Made by a program: the position numbers and the translations under genes. Of a DNA stretch of 64,000 nucleotides, positions 61,966 through 64,000 are shown in pieces (the first letter of the stretch is position 1; each line of letters starts with the position of its first letter). This DNA is from Mycobacterium europaeum (GTDB lineage Bacteria > Actinomycetota > Actinomycetes > Mycobacteriales > Mycobacteriaceae): positions 1-64,000 of the forward strand of contig NZ_LQOU01000046.1 in assembly GCF_002102155.1 (NCBI RefSeq), in the 5' to 3' direction. Below the pieces are notes generated by a model. It was given only the letters and a program-made list of their open reading frames with translations, had not been told where the DNA came from and made no database searches.

Positions 61966-62287
61966 CCGACGCCGATTGCACCGGCAGTCGGTCAAAGATC
62001 CACCACCAAATAAGAGCCGGCGCGAGAATAAGTACCCACTTGCGCGGCGGAGCCGTCTCGCGGTCTGCGGTTGACCAAGGCTAGGGAAACCCCAAACCTG
62101 TTGACTGGGAGCAATTCCGCTCAAGCGGCCAAAGTCATGTCTCGGCAGTAGCCATGACCATGCTCTTCACAAACCAGCCGAATAGCGATTAACATAGCTG
62201 CCATCTGACCCACCCGCCGCGGCGTGGCGACATTCACGCCGTCGTGCGCCGGCGCGACCCGGTACGCCCGCGCGAAAGGCACATCCG
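61966..62287. other. 322-bp stretch without a supported gene
   Basis: No convincing gene. A 38-codon minus-strand frame (62121-62237, GTG start, peptide containing AAMLIAIRLVCEEHGHGYC) looks somewhat protein-like but has no Shine-Dalgarno sequence. The region otherwise holds AT-richer sequence around 62160-62200 that may carry the promoter of the next genes. Confidence 0.35.
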
Positions 62288-62512
62288 ATGCTCGACAAGA
62301 TTCGTCGCCTGCTCGACTACCAGCTGACGATCGCCGAGCTGCTGGGCCTGGCCGTGCTGCTGGGCACGCCGTACCTGATCGTCGGGGTGATCTGGTCGTC
62401 CACTCACACGGCGCACCTGCGCGACATGCACGGCGTCGACCTGGTGGTGTCTTTCCTCGGCTCGATCGTGTCATGGCCCGTGCTGATATTCGCCAACGTG
62501 TGCATGACCTAG
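62288..62512 (+). CDS. Small conserved-type membrane protein
   Basis: 74 aa with two hydrophobic helices (about 17-37, IAELLGLAVLLGTPYLIVGV, and 50-72, LVVSFLGSIVSWPVLIFANV). Followed 9 nt later by a second small membrane protein, probably an operon. GAAAGG precedes the start. No family is recognised. Confidence 0.7.
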   Translation: MLDKIRRLLDYQLTIAELLGLAVLLGTPYLIVGVIWSSTHTAHLRDMHGVDLVVSFLGSIVSWPVLIFANVCMT

Positions 62513-62521
62513 GGGAGTGAC

Positions 62522-62875
62522 ATGACCAGACGTGGACCGCTGATCTTCGCGGTGGCCGCAGTAGCCCTGGCTATCGGGCTGGGCGCCTTACGGTTCCCCG
62601 TGTTCATCGACGCCTACGACCAGTTCGGCTGGCAGGTCAAATGCGGTAGCGGTTTCACGACCGACCTCACCCAGGCGGCGGTCGCTGACAACAGCAACGG
62701 CCACGGAACACCCGCGCAACCCGCCCGGTCCAGCACGAACTACGTCGGCCAATGCGACGACGCGCTGCTGATTCGGCGCGCGTGGGCTATCTCCACTGCG
62801 ACGGTCGGTGGCCTCACGTTGATGGGGCTGGCGGCCGCGGCGCTCGCACAGGACCGCCGGCGGGCCGGGGGCTGA
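62522..62875 (+). CDS. Membrane protein with two helices and two cysteines
   Basis: 117 aa. Helix 1 about 7-26 (LIFAVAAVALAIGLGALRF), an extracytoplasmic loop with Cys43 and Cys78 likely paired (VKCGSGF and GQCDDALL), and helix 2 about 90-110 (TVGGLTLMGLAAAALA). GGGGAG lies upstream of the ATG. Probably acts with the preceding protein; function unknown. Confidence 0.72.
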   Translation: MTRRGPLIFAVAAVALAIGLGALRFPVFIDAYDQFGWQVKCGSGFTTDLTQAAVADNSNGHGTPAQPARSSTNYVGQCDDALLIRRAWAISTATVGGLTLMGLAAAALAQDRRRAGG

Positions 62876-62917
62876 GGCGCTTCCGCTGTACGGCGCCGCT
62901 ATGCGTGGCTGCGCAGC

Positions 62918-63085
62918 CTAGCGCGTGCTTTCATCGGCCGTGTCATGGCGGGACTGCTGCAACCCCGGCGCGTCCGGGTCGTCGTGCTGATGCTCGAGTT
63001 GTTCCTGCAGCTTGCGCTGTTCCTCGGTCGCCTGCCTGGCATCCTCGGGCGCGGGCGGCGGGTCGACATTGACTTGCTGGTCCAC
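62918..63085 (-). CDS. Small acidic glutamine-rich protein
   Basis: 55 codons from a GTG at 63085 with a near-perfect GGAGGAGAT 5 nt upstream. The peptide is hydrophilic, rich in Q, E and D (DARQATEEQRKLQEQLEHQH), predicted as one amphipathic helix, possibly coiled-coil. Codon choice and the strong ribosome site argue that it is real. No family is recognised. Confidence 0.6.
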   Translation of the reverse strand: MDQQVNVDPPPAPEDARQATEEQRKLQEQLEHQHDDPDAPGLQQSRHDTADESTR

Positions 63086-63167
63086 GTGAGATCTCCTCCG
63101 GCCGGTGCTGTCGCTCCAGGCAGGGTCTCCCGAATCGCGCGCCGCGAAACCTGCCGGCGTCCGGGCG

Positions 63168-63857
63168 CTAGCCGAGGTGCGCGGACAGCAGCCAGGCCCG
63201 CATCGACTTGCGGCCGTTGCCCTCGTCGCGGATGTCGGTGCCGGCGACGGCCCCGAATCCGTCCAGGACGCTGTCGGGAACGTTGGCGTGGATGCGTGCC
63301 GGCCGGATCTCGTCGATCACCCAGTATTTGGCGACCACATCGCGCAGCTCGTCCTCGGTCACCGCGTTGATCGGGCTGTCGGCCGGCATGCCTTCGCGGT
63401 CGAAGACCAGCACGAAATAGGAGGCGCCGGGTGCGGCCGCCCGCACGATGGACTGCTGATAGCCCTCACGCAGCTCGACGGGCATCGAGTGGAAGAGGGT
63501 GCTGTCGACGATGGTCCCGAAGCGACCGTCGTTACCGCCGAACGCGCTGATGTCCGCGACATCGAATGTGGCGTTGGCAAGGCCGCGCCTGGCCGCCTTT
63601 TCGCGGGCCAACTTGATGGCGGTGGGCGACTGGTCCAAGCCCACCGTGGTGAAGCCGCGCTCCGCGAGGAACAACGACACCGCCGCCTCCCCGCAGCCGG
63701 CATCGAGGACGTCGCCGTGGAACTTCCCGGCCTCGATCAGCGCCGCGATCTCCGGCTGCGGTTCGCCGATGCTCCACGGCGGGCGGTTGCCCTCGCCCAT
63801 CTCCGGGGCCTCGCCCCGGTAGGCGGCTTCGAACATTTCGTGAGTCGGTTGAGACAT
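63168..63857 (-). CDS. SAM-dependent methyltransferase (class I)
   Basis: 229 aa. Motif I VLDAGCGEAAVSLFLAERG (about 50-68), acidic end of strand 2 in TVGLDQSP, motif post-I ATFDVADISAF, and strand 4 FGTIVDSTLFHSMP. The N-terminal MSQPTHEMFEAAYRGE and PPWSIGEPQPEI are those of the mycobacterial methyltransferases related to thiopurine/tellurite-type enzymes. Substrate unknown. Upstream are AT-rich repeats that may bind a regulator. Confidence 0.88.
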   Translation of the reverse strand: MSQPTHEMFEAAYRGEAPEMGEGNRPPWSIGEPQPEIAALIEAGKFHGDVLDAGCGEAAVSLFLAERGFTTVGLDQSPTAIKLAREKAARRGLANATFDVADISAFGGNDGRFGTIVDSTLFHSMPVELREGYQQSIVRAAAPGASYFVLVFDREGMPADSPINAVTEDELRDVVAKYWVIDEIRPARIHANVPDSVLDGFGAVAGTDIRDEGNGRKSMRAWLLSAHLG

Positions 63858-63866
63858 GCCACCGTT

Positions 63867-63904
63867 ATATCAACCACGCTGATATATGTCAACGGGATTG
63901 ATAT
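63867..63904. promoter_or_regulatory. AT-rich inverted repeat upstream of the methyltransferase
   Basis: ATATCAA (63867-63873) and TTGATAT (63898-63904) are perfect 7-bp arms; a central GATATATGTCAAC (63881-63893) repeats parts of both. In a GC-rich genome such a 38-bp AT block 10 bp upstream of the start is a likely promoter/operator. Confidence 0.45.
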
Positions 63905-63918
63905 GGTTTCCGGTTTCC

Positions 63919-64000
63919 TTATCGCAGGGTTGCGGTCAGGTAACCGGAATCCTCGCCGAAGGAAGCCAGCTCATCGTCGGGAACGTCGAATCCGTGGGCG
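63919..64000 (-). CDS. C-terminal fragment of a CDS cut by the window edge
   Basis: Reading leftward from the edge: HGFDVPDDELASFGEDSGY then LTATLR and a TAA stop at 63919-63921. About 26 residues are visible. The piece reads smoothly and has coding-like codon use, but is too short to assign a family. Confidence 0.5.
   Translation of the reverse strand, partial: AHGFDVPDDELASFGEDSGYLTATLR

Overview
The window reads as chromosomal DNA of a high-GC actinobacterium, almost certainly a Mycobacterium (sensu lato). Evidence is a complete yrbE/mce operon with Mce-associated membrane proteins, an F420-type luciferase-like oxidoreductase, a mycofactocin-coupled SDR, several FadE-, EchA- and FabG-type lipid genes, frequent GTG starts and many 1-8 nt gene overlaps. 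No rRNA, tRNA, CRISPR array, intact insertion sequence or phage gene was seen.

Layout. 1-3.3 kb: tail of a catabolic operon (2-keto-4-pentenoate hydratase, enoyl-CoA hydratase-fold protein), an SRPBCC protein, a small secreted protein and an SDR. 3.6-15.9 kb: one mce operon (yrbEA, yrbEB, mceA-F, three short secreted proteins, two Mce-associated membrane proteins), probably a lipid or sterol importer, followed by an amidohydrolase. 17.5-20 kb: a MarR regulator divergent from an NADP-binding oxidoreductase and an LLM oxidoreductase, with a two-site operator between them, then a decayed SDR. 20.2-41.8 kb: a large acyl-CoA catabolic island built round a divergent promoter at 28.2-28.3 kb. The leftward arm holds a thiolase, hydratase, SDR, CoA-transferase, TetR, quinone-reductase-like MDR, iron alcohol dehydrogenase and a PaaG-like isomerase. 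The rightward arm holds a CoA ligase, an acyl-CoA dehydrogenase, a HyuA/HyuB pair, a DUF1330-like protein, a zinc alcohol dehydrogenase, an SDR, an APH-fold kinase, two more acyl-CoA dehydrogenases and an SDR. 42.2-47.5 kb: a secreted lipase-fold protein lacking catalytic residues, a DJ-1 protein, an O-methyltransferase pseudogene, a SnoaL protein and a hydrolase/TetR divergent pair. 47.5-55.7 kb: a hairpin cluster, malic enzyme, aldehyde dehydrogenase, and a nitrosative-stress cassette (Dnr-like regulator, FNR-type box, Hcp, ferredoxin-reductase). 56-64 kb: GH6 cellulase, a TetR/Baeyer-Villiger-like monooxygenase/mycofactocin SDR operon, an LLM remnant, a tandem-TetR Mce3R-like regulator, small membrane proteins and a methyltransferase.

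The most interesting material is the 28-41 kb operon. HyuB keeps a His/Asp/His pattern compatible with the metal site of acetone-carboxylase-type enzymes. The SDR-kinase-acyl-CoA dehydrogenase triplet resembles the phosphorylation-elimination chemistry used for 4-hydroxyacyl-CoA (levulinate Lva pathway; mammalian ACAD10/11). Together they suggest an undescribed pathway for a ketone, keto-acid or hydroxy-acid substrate. That assignment is inference from families and gene order only.
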